From positions 806,001-870,000 of the forward strand of contig NZ_AP019309.1 in NCBI RefSeq assembly GCF_003925875.1: a DNA stretch of 64,000 nucleotides. The letters are read 5' to 3'. The translations under genes were made by a program, and so were the position numbers. Shown here one piece after another: positions 51,403 through 64,000 of the stretch. The notes beneath the pieces are model-generated. The model searched no databases. It was given only the letters and a program-made list of their open reading frames with translations, and was not told the DNA's origin. How positions within the stretch are numbered: the first letter of the stretch is position 1; every line of letters starts with the position of its first letter. The stretch is from Intestinibaculum porci (GTDB taxonomy: Bacteria; Bacillota_I; Bacilli_A; Erysipelotrichales; Coprobacillaceae).

Positions 51403-52254
51403 ATGAGTATTAGCTGGCTTCAGGCTGCTCTGCTTGGTTTATTTGCCTGCTTGGCATCTTTACCAGGTATGGGTGGTACAACAATTGGTAACTACACTTT
51501 AGGACGTCCATTAGTTGGTGGTCTCGTGTGTGGTTTAATCTTAGGAGATGTTAAATTAGGGATCATGTGTGGGGTTGCCATGCAGGTCGTTTATATCGCG
51601 TTAGTAACACCTGGCGGAACTGTTTCTGCTGATGTGCGTGCCATCTCTTATATTGGTATTCCACTTGCAATGGTAGCAGTTAAATCACAGGGCTTAGATT
51701 ACGCTTCTGCCGATGCGACTGGTTTAGCGACTTCTATGGGGACTTTAGTAGGGACCCTTGGTACTGTTTTATTCTATGGTACTGCCACTTTAAACTTAGT
51801 ATGGCAGGGGATTGGCTGGAAAGCCGTTGAAAAAGGTGATTTCAAGAAAATCTATACAGTAGATTTCGTCTTACCTTGGATCTCACATATCTTATTCTCT
51901 TTCATTCCAACATTAATCATGTGTCATTTCGGTGCTGATGCCGTTACTGCTTTAAAGAATGCCTTACCAATGGATGGTATTGCAATGAAGACCTTATTCA
52001 CGGTCGGCGCTTTATTACCATGTGTCGGGATCGCTATCTTATTAAAACAGATCGTTGAAAAACCAGCAGACTTCATTCCATTCTTTGTTGGTTTCACATT
52101 AGCTGCTTCATTAGGTTTAAACTTAGTGGCTTCAGCTTGTGTATCATTAATCTTTGCCGTACTGTACTACAAACTCGATATGATTCAGACCACTGGCGTC
52201 AAAGCTTCAGCTGGTGCAATGGATGACGATGATGAGGAAGAGGAGGATATCTAA
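51403..52254 (+). CDS. PTS mannose-family EIIC permease
   Basis: 283 residues, about eight membrane segments. MSISWLQAALLGLFACLASLPGMGGTTIGNYTLGRPLVGGLVCGLILGD is the classic EIIC-Man/Sor N-terminus, and CGVAMQVVYIALVTPGGTVSADVRAISYIG follows. It ends in an acidic tail DDDDEEEEDI. GGGGAGGAAA ribosome site. The substrate (mannose, fructose, sorbose, GalNAc and others) cannot be told. Confidence 0.95.
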   Translation: MSISWLQAALLGLFACLASLPGMGGTTIGNYTLGRPLVGGLVCGLILGDVKLGIMCGVAMQVVYIALVTPGGTVSADVRAISYIGIPLAMVAVKSQGLDYASADATGLATSMGTLVGTLGTVLFYGTATLNLVWQGIGWKAVEKGDFKKIYTVDFVLPWISHILFSFIPTLIMCHFGADAVTALKNALPMDGIAMKTLFTVGALLPCVGIAILLKQIVEKPADFIPFFVGFTLAASLGLNLVASACVSLIFAVLYYKLDMIQTTGVKASAGAMDDDDEEEEDI

Positions 52255-52255
52255 A

Positions 52256-53092
52256 ATGGCAGAAAAGAAATTAAGCAAAAAAACATTGATGAAATCTTTC
52301 CATCATTGGTATTATGGTAACTTAACATGTTTCTCACAGGAACATATGCAGACATTCGGTTATTTAGCTGCAATGCTGCCAATCGTGGAAGAATTATATG
52401 ATAATAAAGAAGATCAGGCCCGTTCCATGAACACTTACACCACATTCTTCAACTCAGAACCACAGATCGCCTCCGTAGTTGTTGGGATCACAGCTGGTCT
52501 TGAAGAAGCCCGTGCGAATGGTCAGGAAGATGTTAACGATGAAATGATCAACGGGTTAAGAGCCGGCTTAATGGGTCCATTAGCCGGGATCGGTGATTCC
52601 CTCATCGTTGGGACATTAATCCCAGTCTTATTAGGTATCTCTTTAGGTTTATCTACTGGCGGTAATCCACTTGGCGCGATTTTCTATATCATTGTATGGA
52701 ACTTATTAGCTTACTTCGGTATGCGCTTTGCCTACATGAAAGGTTATGAACTTGGTGGGAAAGCTGTTGAAGTATTGGTTGGTCCAACTGGTCAGGCAAT
52801 CAGAAAAGCCATCGGCGTTGTTGGTGGTATGGTTGTTGGGGCCGTTGCGGCAACATGGGTATCAGTAAAAACATCTTTAGTTTTAAAGAATGCAGCTGGT
52901 AAACCATTCCTTGAATTACAGAAACAGCTCGATGCCGTTTATCCAGGCTTATTAACAGCATTATTCGTTGTATTATGCTGGTGGTTAATGGCTAAGAAGA
53001 AAATGTCACCAATCACTGTTATGTTATTATTAGTAGTCATCGCCTTTGTCGGTGTCTTAGTTGGTTTCTTCAACCCAGGATTAAAATACTAA
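52256..53092 (+). CDS. PTS mannose-family EIID permease
   Basis: 278 residues. SFHHWYYGNLTCFSQEHMQTFGYLAAMLPIVEELY and TFFNSEPQIASVVVGITAGLEEARANG are EIID signatures, then GLMGPLAGIGDSLIVGTLIPVL. C-terminal membrane segments complete the EIIC-EIID pore. The start lies two bases after EIIC, with AGGAGGATAT in the end of EIIC as ribosome site. Confidence 0.95.
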   Translation: MAEKKLSKKTLMKSFHHWYYGNLTCFSQEHMQTFGYLAAMLPIVEELYDNKEDQARSMNTYTTFFNSEPQIASVVVGITAGLEEARANGQEDVNDEMINGLRAGLMGPLAGIGDSLIVGTLIPVLLGISLGLSTGGNPLGAIFYIIVWNLLAYFGMRFAYMKGYELGGKAVEVLVGPTGQAIRKAIGVVGGMVVGAVAATWVSVKTSLVLKNAAGKPFLELQKQLDAVYPGLLTALFVVLCWWLMAKKKMSPITVMLLLVVIAFVGVLVGFFNPGLKY

Positions 53093-53109
53093 AAGAAAGG
53101 AAGAACACC

Positions 53110-53397
53110 ATGACAGAAAAGGAACTCCAAAATTACACTAACGAAATCAATTACCAGAAACACATGCTTGAAAACTTAGGACGTTATCTTAACTTAATGT
53201 TCTTAGTCGCGAGTATTGGTTTGGTCTTGATTTACGTATTCCATTCCAAAAACTTGTTCATCACCATTGTCGGATTCATCCTCACTGTCATCGGTGTCCT
53301 TGGCTCATTAGTATTTGGCCTTGGCATTCGCAATGGAAGAGTGAATGTTAATAAAGTGATTGATGATTTGGAAGCGAAAAGTCATCACAAAGAATGA
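53110..53397 (+). CDS. Small two-segment membrane protein of the PTS operon
   Basis: 95 residues with two hydrophobic helices (LNLMFLVASIGLVLIYVF and LFITIVGFILTVIGVLGSLVFGLGI) and charged ends. AGAAAGGAAG precedes the start, 17 bases after EIID. Family not recognised; it is not the DUF956 protein often found at this place. It may stabilise the permease complex, which is inference from position. Confidence 0.75.
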   Translation: MTEKELQNYTNEINYQKHMLENLGRYLNLMFLVASIGLVLIYVFHSKNLFITIVGFILTVIGVLGSLVFGLGIRNGRVNVNKVIDDLEAKSHHKE

Positions 53398-54521
53398 TAA
53401 GGAATACTTCGGTATTCCTTTTCTTTTTGCGTTGCATCAACCAGACTTAGTAAAAGGGCTGCTTTTCGTTCAATCGCTAAAGCGGGATGATCGTAGGCGT
53501 TAATAGAAGTAATCATCTTAAAATCTGTTTGGCCTTTACGCATTTTAACAAGCTTTCGTCCGCGATCATTAAAGGCTAGCAGACGGATATAATCGATAGC
53601 CATTGCGGCCTTGACTTCCTCTTTCGTATTATTGAGTAAGATATGCGTAAGCATGCGCTGAATGCGCACTCGCGTGTAACGCTTCGAGGAACATAAGTTA
53701 ACGAGCTCGTCAACGCTTGTGGCCTGCATTGCGGCTTTGACTACTAAATGTTCGATTCCTTCTTCCACTAAGTGCATCGAGGATAGGTCTTTTTGAAACA
53801 ATATCGCATATTTTAATGGCATAAAGAAATCATTGAGATCAAAGAAATGCGCATCCTGATAAGAATCATACCCCGGTAAATAAGAAGAGACATCTTTGTC
53901 TTCTTTTAAAGCTTTGCGTAAAGCTGTGGCACTGGCAATCTGTGATAGAGATGTTTCATGATAATCATTTGTACGTTTAATGACATGGGGAGTGATTTGA
54001 TAATGATGGTGTACAATTTCTTTAACATAAGCTAAGCCTAAGAGATCATTAGGCGTACGTACTTCTTTATGCATTAATAAACTTAAAGCCTGATTGCAGG
54101 CATCAGGATAACGCAAACCTGTTTTCATGGCGTCTTTGACATAACCATTATATAAATCAGGATATGTTTCAATGGTCTTGGCAATATCAAAAAAGGTCTC
54201 AATATGACCATCTTCTGAGCCAAAGATTAGATCTGTAACGCCCATTTCTTTTAACAGTAAAACACTGTAATGGGCAAAGTAATCAGCGCTTTCTACGCCG
54301 CATGCAAGGGGTAATTCAATCACACAGTCAGCGCCATTTTCTAAAGCAATCTTACTGCGGGTCCATTTATCGACAATCGCAGGTTCGCCGCGCTGGACAA
54401 AAGCGCCGCTCATGACAATCACTGTATAATCAGGATGGATCATTTCCTTTGCTTTTTTGATATGATAGGCATGTCCCGTGTGAAACGGATTATATTCCGC
54501 AATAATACCGAGAATTTTCAT
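53385..54521 (-). CDS. tmcAL: tRNA(Met) cytidine acetate ligase TmcAL
   Basis: 378 residues. MKILGIIAEYNPFHTGHAYHIKKAKE is the nucleotidyltransferase HxGH-type motif, then SGAFVQRGEPAIVDKWTRSKIALENGADCVIELP, all typical of TmcAL (YlbM). It makes N4-acetylcytidine at the wobble position of elongator tRNA-Met from acetate and ATP. Start chosen at MKILG with AAGAGGTG upstream, rather than three codons earlier. It converges with the PTS operon and its last 13 bases overlap the end of the small membrane protein gene. Confidence 0.92.
   Translation of the reverse strand: MKILGIIAEYNPFHTGHAYHIKKAKEMIHPDYTVIVMSGAFVQRGEPAIVDKWTRSKIALENGADCVIELPLACGVESADYFAHYSVLLLKEMGVTDLIFGSEDGHIETFFDIAKTIETYPDLYNGYVKDAMKTGLRYPDACNQALSLLMHKEVRTPNDLLGLAYVKEIVHHHYQITPHVIKRTNDYHETSLSQIASATALRKALKEDKDVSSYLPGYDSYQDAHFFDLNDFFMPLKYAILFQKDLSSMHLVEEGIEHLVVKAAMQATSVDELVNLCSSKRYTRVRIQRMLTHILLNNTKEEVKAAMAIDYIRLLAFNDRGRKLVKMRKGQTDFKMITSINAYDHPALAIERKAALLLSLVDATQKEKEYRSIPYHSL
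53399..53430 (+). terminator. Terminator of the PTS operon, inside tmcAL
   Basis: AAGGAATAC/GTATTCCTT with TTCG loop, then TTCTTTTT. It lies within the convergent tmcAL coding region. Confidence 0.85.
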
Positions 54522-54622
54522 TGACGTCACCTCTTAAATAGTTTAACATGGGGAAGGCTTAAAAAGGGCACAAATCTCTAAAAAATGCTTTTTCGGGGGT
54601 CTAAAAATTCTTGAAATTATCG

Positions 54623-54651
54623 TTGACTTGGGGATTTGTTTTCTTTATAAT
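54623..54651 (+). promoter_or_regulatory. Promoter of yceD-rpmF
   Basis: TTGACT (54623-54628), a 17-base spacer, TATAAT (54646-54651). Confidence 0.85.
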
Positions 54652-54678
54652 GGTTAATGCGTTATAGAAGGTGATAAA

Positions 54679-55197
54679 ATGAAGTGGAGTCGTTATTGGC
54701 TGATCAAACCAGAAAATGAACAATTTGATTTTGATGAGACATTGACTTTCTCTGATGAAATGTTCTATAACTTATCGCGAATCAATGGATTAAAGGATGT
54801 GCGTGTCACTGGCCATGGACACTACTTCGATGGCGAAGGTAGGCTCTATGTAGATGTACACATCGAAGGCACGATGATTGTTCCTTGCGCTATTTCATTA
54901 GAGGATACGGATTATCCCTTTGCGATAGACGAAACGGAAATCTTTGCCTTTTATAAGCCTGAAGATGATGAAGATGTCATTGAAGCTAAGAAGGACACAG
55001 CTGATTTGACACCTGTGGTATGGCAGGAAATTATGATGGCTGTACCAATGAGAGTTGTCAAGGAAGGCGCTGAACTTCAGCGTGAAGGAAAAGGCTGGAA
55101 AGTCCTTGATGAAACCGAATTAGATCAAGATGACGAAGAAAATCCTATTGATCCAAGGCTTGCAAAGCTTAAAGATTATTTTAAAGACAAGGAATAA
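54679..55197 (+). CDS. DUF177 (YceD) family protein
   Basis: 172 residues. The DUF177 core is seen in RVTGHGHYFDGEGRLYVDVHIEGTMIVPCAISLEDTDYPF, and the DPRLAKLKDYF end is highly typical of Firmicute YceD proteins encoded before rpmF. It is linked to 23S rRNA metabolism in other organisms (family knowledge). The single Cys in VPCAISLE is the conserved one. AGAAGGTG precedes the start. rpmF follows 15 bases downstream. Confidence 0.9.
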   Translation: MKWSRYWLIKPENEQFDFDETLTFSDEMFYNLSRINGLKDVRVTGHGHYFDGEGRLYVDVHIEGTMIVPCAISLEDTDYPFAIDETEIFAFYKPEDDEDVIEAKKDTADLTPVVWQEIMMAVPMRVVKEGAELQREGKGWKVLDETELDQDDEENPIDPRLAKLKDYFKDKE

Positions 55198-55212
55198 GAG
55201 GAGGAAAAAACT

Positions 55213-55389
55213 ATGGCAGTACCATTTAGAAGAGTATCAAGTACAAGAAGAAATAAGAGAAGAACTCATGACAAATTATCTGCACCTGCAGTTGTTGTAT
55301 GTCCTGAATGTGGAGAATTCAAACTTTCTCATAGAGTTTGCAAACATTGCGGTTCATATGACGGCAAGAAAGTCATGGAAGTTAAATAA
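55213..55389 (+). CDS. rpmF: 50S ribosomal protein L32
   Basis: 58 residues: [19 protein letters not shown], a zinc ribbon with [20 protein letters not shown] (four Cys), and the KKVMEV end. AAGAGGAGG precedes the ATG. Second gene of the yceD-rpmF pair. Confidence 0.97.
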   Translation: MAVPFRRVSSTRRNKRRTHDKLSAPAVVVCPECGEFKLSHRVCKHCGSYDGKKVMEVK

Positions 55390-55407
55390 GATAGAACGTC
55401 TTACTAG

Positions 55408-55434
55408 GGTAGCCTTCGGGTTACCTTTTTATTT
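55408..55434 (+). terminator. Terminator of yceD-rpmF
   Basis: GGTAGCC/GGTTACC with TTCG loop, then TTTTTATTTTT. Confidence 0.85.
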
Positions 55435-55568
55435 TTCTTTTAAAGTGTAAATGCAGTATTAAGGGAAAATAACCGATCAGGTAAAAAAATATTATGCCAA
55501 TTATCATGATAAATAGATGATAATTTGTATTATGCGAAGAATACTTTCTAAAAAAGTGAAAAAACCTC

Positions 55569-55745
55569 TTGCATTTGTTTTACCAGTGCGGTAATATAAG
55601 CGAGCACTCCGGTAAGGAGCGCAATGCAGAACATTGAAAACTGAAAAGAAACACGTCAAAGAACTCATTTTTGAGCGGTGAACAAAACACCGAAAACAAA
55701 TAGTCAGAAGTAATTTAAAGAGCTTATTCAAAGCTCCATTCATAA
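55569..55745 (+). promoter_or_regulatory. rRNA operon 1 promoter and leader
   Basis: TTGCAT (55569-55574), a 17-base spacer, TAATAT (55592-55597). The leader has a GCACTCC/GGAGCGC-type hairpin and AGAACATTGAAAACTG, which resembles the Firmicute antitermination boxA. The leader beyond the promoter is nearly the same as that of the second operon. Confidence 0.75.
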
Positions 55746-57274
<1,529 letters not shown>

Positions 57275-57535
57275 GGGAGAACAGAGTGTTTCTTTTCGGT
57301 TTTCTCTGCTTTGCAGAGAAGGAAGACCCTTGAAAACCGCATACAATCAAAAGCAAAGAGAAGACTTATTAATTCAAATTAGTAAGACTTCCTGCAAACA
57401 CTATATAAGGATAAGATCAGAGAAACATCAAAGGTCTAGAATCTGGTATAGTGGGCAAAAGCTAAGATAAACAAGAGAAACAGTTAGATCAAGAATAACA
57501 GTCAGTAAACTCAAGCTTATTCATATCAACTTTCA
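57275..57535 (+). other. 16S-23S spacer without tRNA genes
   Basis: About 260 bases of processing-stem sequence. No cloverleaf for tRNA-Ile or tRNA-Ala found. CTTGAAAACCGCATACA near 57330 resembles a boxA-like element. Confidence 0.75.
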
Positions 57536-60421
<2,886 letters not shown>

Positions 60422-60461
60422 GAGAAGAGATTGTGTGCGGTTTTCAGGGGAGATCCTGAGA

Positions 60462-60569
60462 TCCGGTAGCGATGGCGTGATGGAGACACCCGTACCCATG
60501 CCGAACACGGAAGTTAAGCATCACAGCGTCGACGATAGTCAGAAATGGCGACAATAGAACGCTGCCGGT
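60462..60569 (+). rRNA. 5S ribosomal RNA
   Basis: Terminal helix CCGGTAGCG/CGCTGCCGG, with the conserved CCCATGCCGAACACGGAAG segment inside. About 108 bases. Confidence 0.93.
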
Positions 60570-60573
60570 CGAT

Positions 60574-60600
60574 AGCACCTCAGATGAGGTGCTTTTGTTT
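60574..60600 (+). terminator. Terminator of rRNA operon 1
   Basis: AGCACCTCA/TGAGGTGCT with GA loop, then TTTTGTTTT. Confidence 0.9.
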
Positions 60601-60603
60601 TGC

Positions 60604-60629
60604 GTGAGAGTTATGTCTCACACTTTTTT
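60604..60629 (+). terminator. Second terminator after rRNA operon 1
   Basis: GTGAGA/TCTCAC, then ACTTTTTT. A back-up terminator. Confidence 0.7.
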
Positions 60630-61455
60630 AATTGATTATTTTTTTAATGTAAAAAATAGTTAAATCAATAAAGAGGGACCAAAATAAAATGTGTCGTCAA
60701 TGACCAGGTGGTCAATAGAATTTCATGTTGAATGAAAGATCTATTGCGTCACTAAAAAAAGAATAAAACTGAGTGAAAATAGAGGGGGGTTGGCATTAAT
60801 TATTTACAAATTTTTACTCGTCGTGGCGATTTACCAAGTGTGAAATTTGCAAGAATTCTTGGTATTGAGTTCGTTAGGAAGATCGCACAACCTAATAATC
60901 CTGATCATTTAAATAAGATGATCACTTCATTTTGATTTTAGGAGAAATGAATCGTGTTTTTGATCGCTCTTATGTGGAGGATTGAATTATCATAATGCCA
61001 GAAACGAAATATAACACTTTAGGTGCTTTACTAGGAATACAAATAGAAAGTCATCTTCATGTTTTAGTTGCGATGCAAAAAGCGTAACTGATATGAGGTT
61101 TACAAAGCTTTTCAAAGGCGCTATGCTGCAAGTTTACTTGGCAGATTCAACGCGTCATTTAGATAAAGCGCCTTTATTTAAAGAGGTGATGGATCTAATC
61201 AGGTTATAGAAGATGATTATGGACGCTTTAAAACAAATGAACATTTTGATCGTATATGGGAGTTATGTGGTCATGCCACTACTTTTGATTCGTTCAAGCA
61301 CGCTAACGAACATCGTATGATCTCCTCAACAGGACAATTAGGTAATAAGTGGGAGATGACTTTTGATCCGTTTGTAGAATTGCCTGCCAATAGCTTGTTA
61401 CTAAGCTTTTACTTTAGACATGTTAATAGGAAAAGTGAGAGGCATTATTTAATTA
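60630..61455 (+). pseudogene. Decayed coding region between rRNA operons, family unknown
   Basis: Protein-like pieces in shifting frames: LPSVKFARILGIEFVRKIAQ near 60830, MPETKYNTLGALLGIQIESH near 60995, YEVYKAFQRRYAASLLGRFN near 61092, and the longest, IEDDYGRFKTNEHFDRIWEL onward (about 61200-61455), which has no start codon. Stops and frame changes separate them. I do not recognise the family. The last piece is cut by the IS1595 element at 61456. Confidence 0.4.
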
Positions 61456-62613
61456 TATGAAAGAGAACAACTCTCAGGTACTAGGATTTCAAGAATTTAG
61501 ATTCATAGAGGTTCAAAACATTAATAACCGCACTATTTCGTAGTGGTTTTGACTTGCGTAAATACTTGATTATCTTATTCATGATATTCTTACCGGTAAA
61601 GCGGTGATTGAAGCGCCATTCCTGCTCAGCAAGGAACAATGGTAAATCTCTTTTAGATACACCATGATAAATAGTTTTAATGTTGTTTTCTATATTACCA
61701 GAAATGACATTTTGCCAGTAAAGCTTATGATCTTTCTCTTTATAGTTAACTTTTGCACTATGTAAATCTACTATTTTCTTTAGAAAATTAAAAGATGTAT
61801 CCTTATCACAGTTTATTACCGTACTCTTATCTAGTTTTACGTGTTTACGCATCCATTTCTTAATTGAAGCTGATTTATGGTTCATAAGGGCATGTAATTT
61901 CACAAAGGTAGGATACTTGTTGTCTTGTGTTGTACCTAAAATAATGACTACTGGTGACTTATCAGCGCCTTTACCGCGCTTACCACCTGGTCTTTTACCA
62001 CCAACTTCAAGGATATCTAGGTCATAGAATTTGCTTTCTAAAAGATGATCATTATTACTTTCAGCCATGAGTATTCTGAATTTTCTGATCCATTTACCAG
62101 CTGTTTTAGAGCTTGTATTGATGAGATTTCCCATTTCAACGGCACTAATCCCTTTATTCTGAACAAAGAATAGGTAAATGGCTAGAATCAGCTGCCAGAG
62201 TGTCAGGTTGCTATTATCAAAAATAGTGCCTGACAACAATGAAAACTGATGACCGCAATCCTTGCACTCAAGGATGTAATTGTTCTTAATACCTGTTGTT
62301 CTTTTGATCAAATAATACTCATGGCAATGGCAAAAATCACATTCAAATCCCTCAGGCCATTTGATGTTAAGGAAGAACTTAATCTGAGCATCTGTTGAAC
62401 CATATTTTTCTTCCAGCTCAACCAATGAGAGCTTTCTAGGTTTTTCCTTATTCCAAGTACGCTTTTTTGACATATCCATAACCTCTTTTCTACATTACAT
62501 CTATATTATTGCATAACTACAAAATCATGCTTTGAATATAGGCTGATAAAAGGGATTATTTAGGATTTAAAATTAAAAAGTTAAACTTTCCCTGAGAGAA
62601 GTTCTCTTTCATA
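61456..62613 (-). mobile_element. IS1595-family element between the two rRNA operons
   Basis: 1158 bp. Inverted ends TATGAAAGAGAACNNCTCTCAGG on both sides. An 8-bp duplication TTTAATTA flanks it (61448-61455 and 62614-62621), though AT-rich ambiguity would allow up to 10 bp. One transposase gene on the minus strand. Confidence 0.87.
61481..62473 (-). CDS. IS1595-family (ISXO2-like) transposase
   Basis: 330 residues. N-terminal zinc ribbon: CDFCHCHEYYLIKRT and CKDCGHQFSLLSGTIF. A helix-turn-helix region (AVEMGNLINTSSKTAGKWIRKFR) follows, then the catalytic domain with LDILEVGGKRPGGKRGKGAD (the first acid, normally DETYVGG), VINCDKDTSF, and a C-terminal GNIENNIKTIYHGVSKRDL then EWRFNHRF. The first motif departs from DETYVGG (ILE for DET), so activity is uncertain. 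AGAGG lies eight bases before MSKKRTWN. Confidence 0.85.
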   Translation of the reverse strand: MSKKRTWNKEKPRKLSLVELEEKYGSTDAQIKFFLNIKWPEGFECDFCHCHEYYLIKRTTGIKNNYILECKDCGHQFSLLSGTIFDNSNLTLWQLILAIYLFFVQNKGISAVEMGNLINTSSKTAGKWIRKFRILMAESNNDHLLESKFYDLDILEVGGKRPGGKRGKGADKSPVVIILGTTQDNKYPTFVKLHALMNHKSASIKKWMRKHVKLDKSTVINCDKDTSFNFLKKIVDLHSAKVNYKEKDHKLYWQNVISGNIENNIKTIYHGVSKRDLPLFLAEQEWRFNHRFTGKNIMNKIIKYLRKSKPLRNSAVINVLNLYESKFLKS

Positions 62614-62621
62614 TTTAATTA

Positions 62622-62872
62622 TGTTGAAAAATATCATATCTCTATTTATCCAAAGTAGCTCTTTTTACTAGAACAAGTCACAAAAGCACATATCTGATTG
62701 GATAGTCGTAAAAGTTTTAAAAAGAAATTATTTTAATCAAATGATCGCTTTGCAAAGCATATTTTAAAAGAGGATAAAAATGACCTGACATGTAAAAATG
62801 AGCGATTATGCGCAATAAAATGCCTGTATACCACATTTTTTAACGAAACATTCAAAAAATCTAAAAAAACAC
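62622..62872. other. AT-rich spacer with no recognised gene
   Basis: Between the IS1595 target duplication and the second rRNA promoter. I see no gene, hairpin or repeat of note. Confidence 0.6.
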
Positions 62873-63048
62873 TTTACAAGCAGGAAGGAAAATGGTATAT
62901 TTAGTTAGCACTCCGGTAAGGAGCGCATGCAGAACATTGAAAACTGAAAAGAAACACGTCAAAGAACTCATTTTTGAGCGGTGAACAAAACACCGAAAAC
63001 AAATAGTCAGAAGTAATTTAAAGAGCTTATTCAAAGCTCCATTCATAA
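62873..63048 (+). promoter_or_regulatory. rRNA operon 2 promoter and leader
   Basis: TTTACA (62873-62878), a 17-base spacer, TATATT (62896-62901). From GCACTCCGGTAAGGAGCGC onward the leader matches that of operon 1 apart from one base. The promoters themselves differ. Confidence 0.75.

Positions 63049-64000
<952 letters not shown>

Overview
The window reads as a low-GC Gram-positive chromosome segment. The 16S rRNA genes carry the AAAGAGGGAGCAGGCGG stretch that I associate with Erysipelotrichia (Coprobacillaceae/Erysipelotrichaceae, gut Firmicutes). Gene content agrees: T-box control of pheST, AGCS and AzgA permeases, KtrAB, a mannose-family PTS, yceD-rpmF and TmcAL. The class is a moderate-confidence inference; I name no genus.

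Layout. 1-9 kb: RNase H and exonuclease pair, membrane protein, glycosyltransferase, PAP2 enzyme, tRNA-Arg, a decayed stretch, a frameshifted ATPase, alanine symporter, tRNA-Thr and tRNA-Pro. 9.4-16 kb: a TetR-controlled efflux locus with an MMPL transporter and a 1245-residue secreted protein built from two long arrays of glycine heptads. 16-24 kb: LctP permease, orphan Hpt protein, KtrB-KtrA, purine permease, VanZ protein, a broken uridine kinase-like gene. 24-28.8 kb: two insertion sequences around ssb, both with readable ends and target duplications. 28.9-33.7 kb: nucleotidyltransferase, YgjP-like peptidase, SpoU methyltransferase, acylphosphatase, diacylglycerol kinase, an acidic protein, then an Abi_2/HEPN gene followed by two near-identical small RNA genes. 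34.1-37.8 kb: T-box and pheST.

37.9-53.4 kb is a signalling and uptake region: an anchored sugar-binding-type protein, a NarL-type histidine kinase and response regulator, a second solute-binding protein, then PTS EIIA-EIIB-EIIC-EIID. The first binding-protein gene is split by a nested set of mobile elements: an IS66 element (38031-46181) whose transposase is interrupted by a three-recombinase RIT-like element, itself interrupted by a second copy of the 24-kb IS. Removing the IS66 element and one 8-bp repeat restores the frame exactly. The same palindrome (TGACAAATGTCA) precedes both the sensor operon and the PTS operon, suggesting that the response regulator links them.

53.4-64 kb: tmcAL, yceD-rpmF, a complete 16S-23S-5S operon, an IS1595 element with degraded DNA, and the start of a second rRNA operon that runs off the window.

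The strongest candidate for an undescribed system is 32767-34133: a HEPN-type Abi protein followed by two small RNA cassettes, each with its own promoter, a 7-bp hairpin, a terminator and a conserved tail. This fits a toxin paired with an RNA partner.
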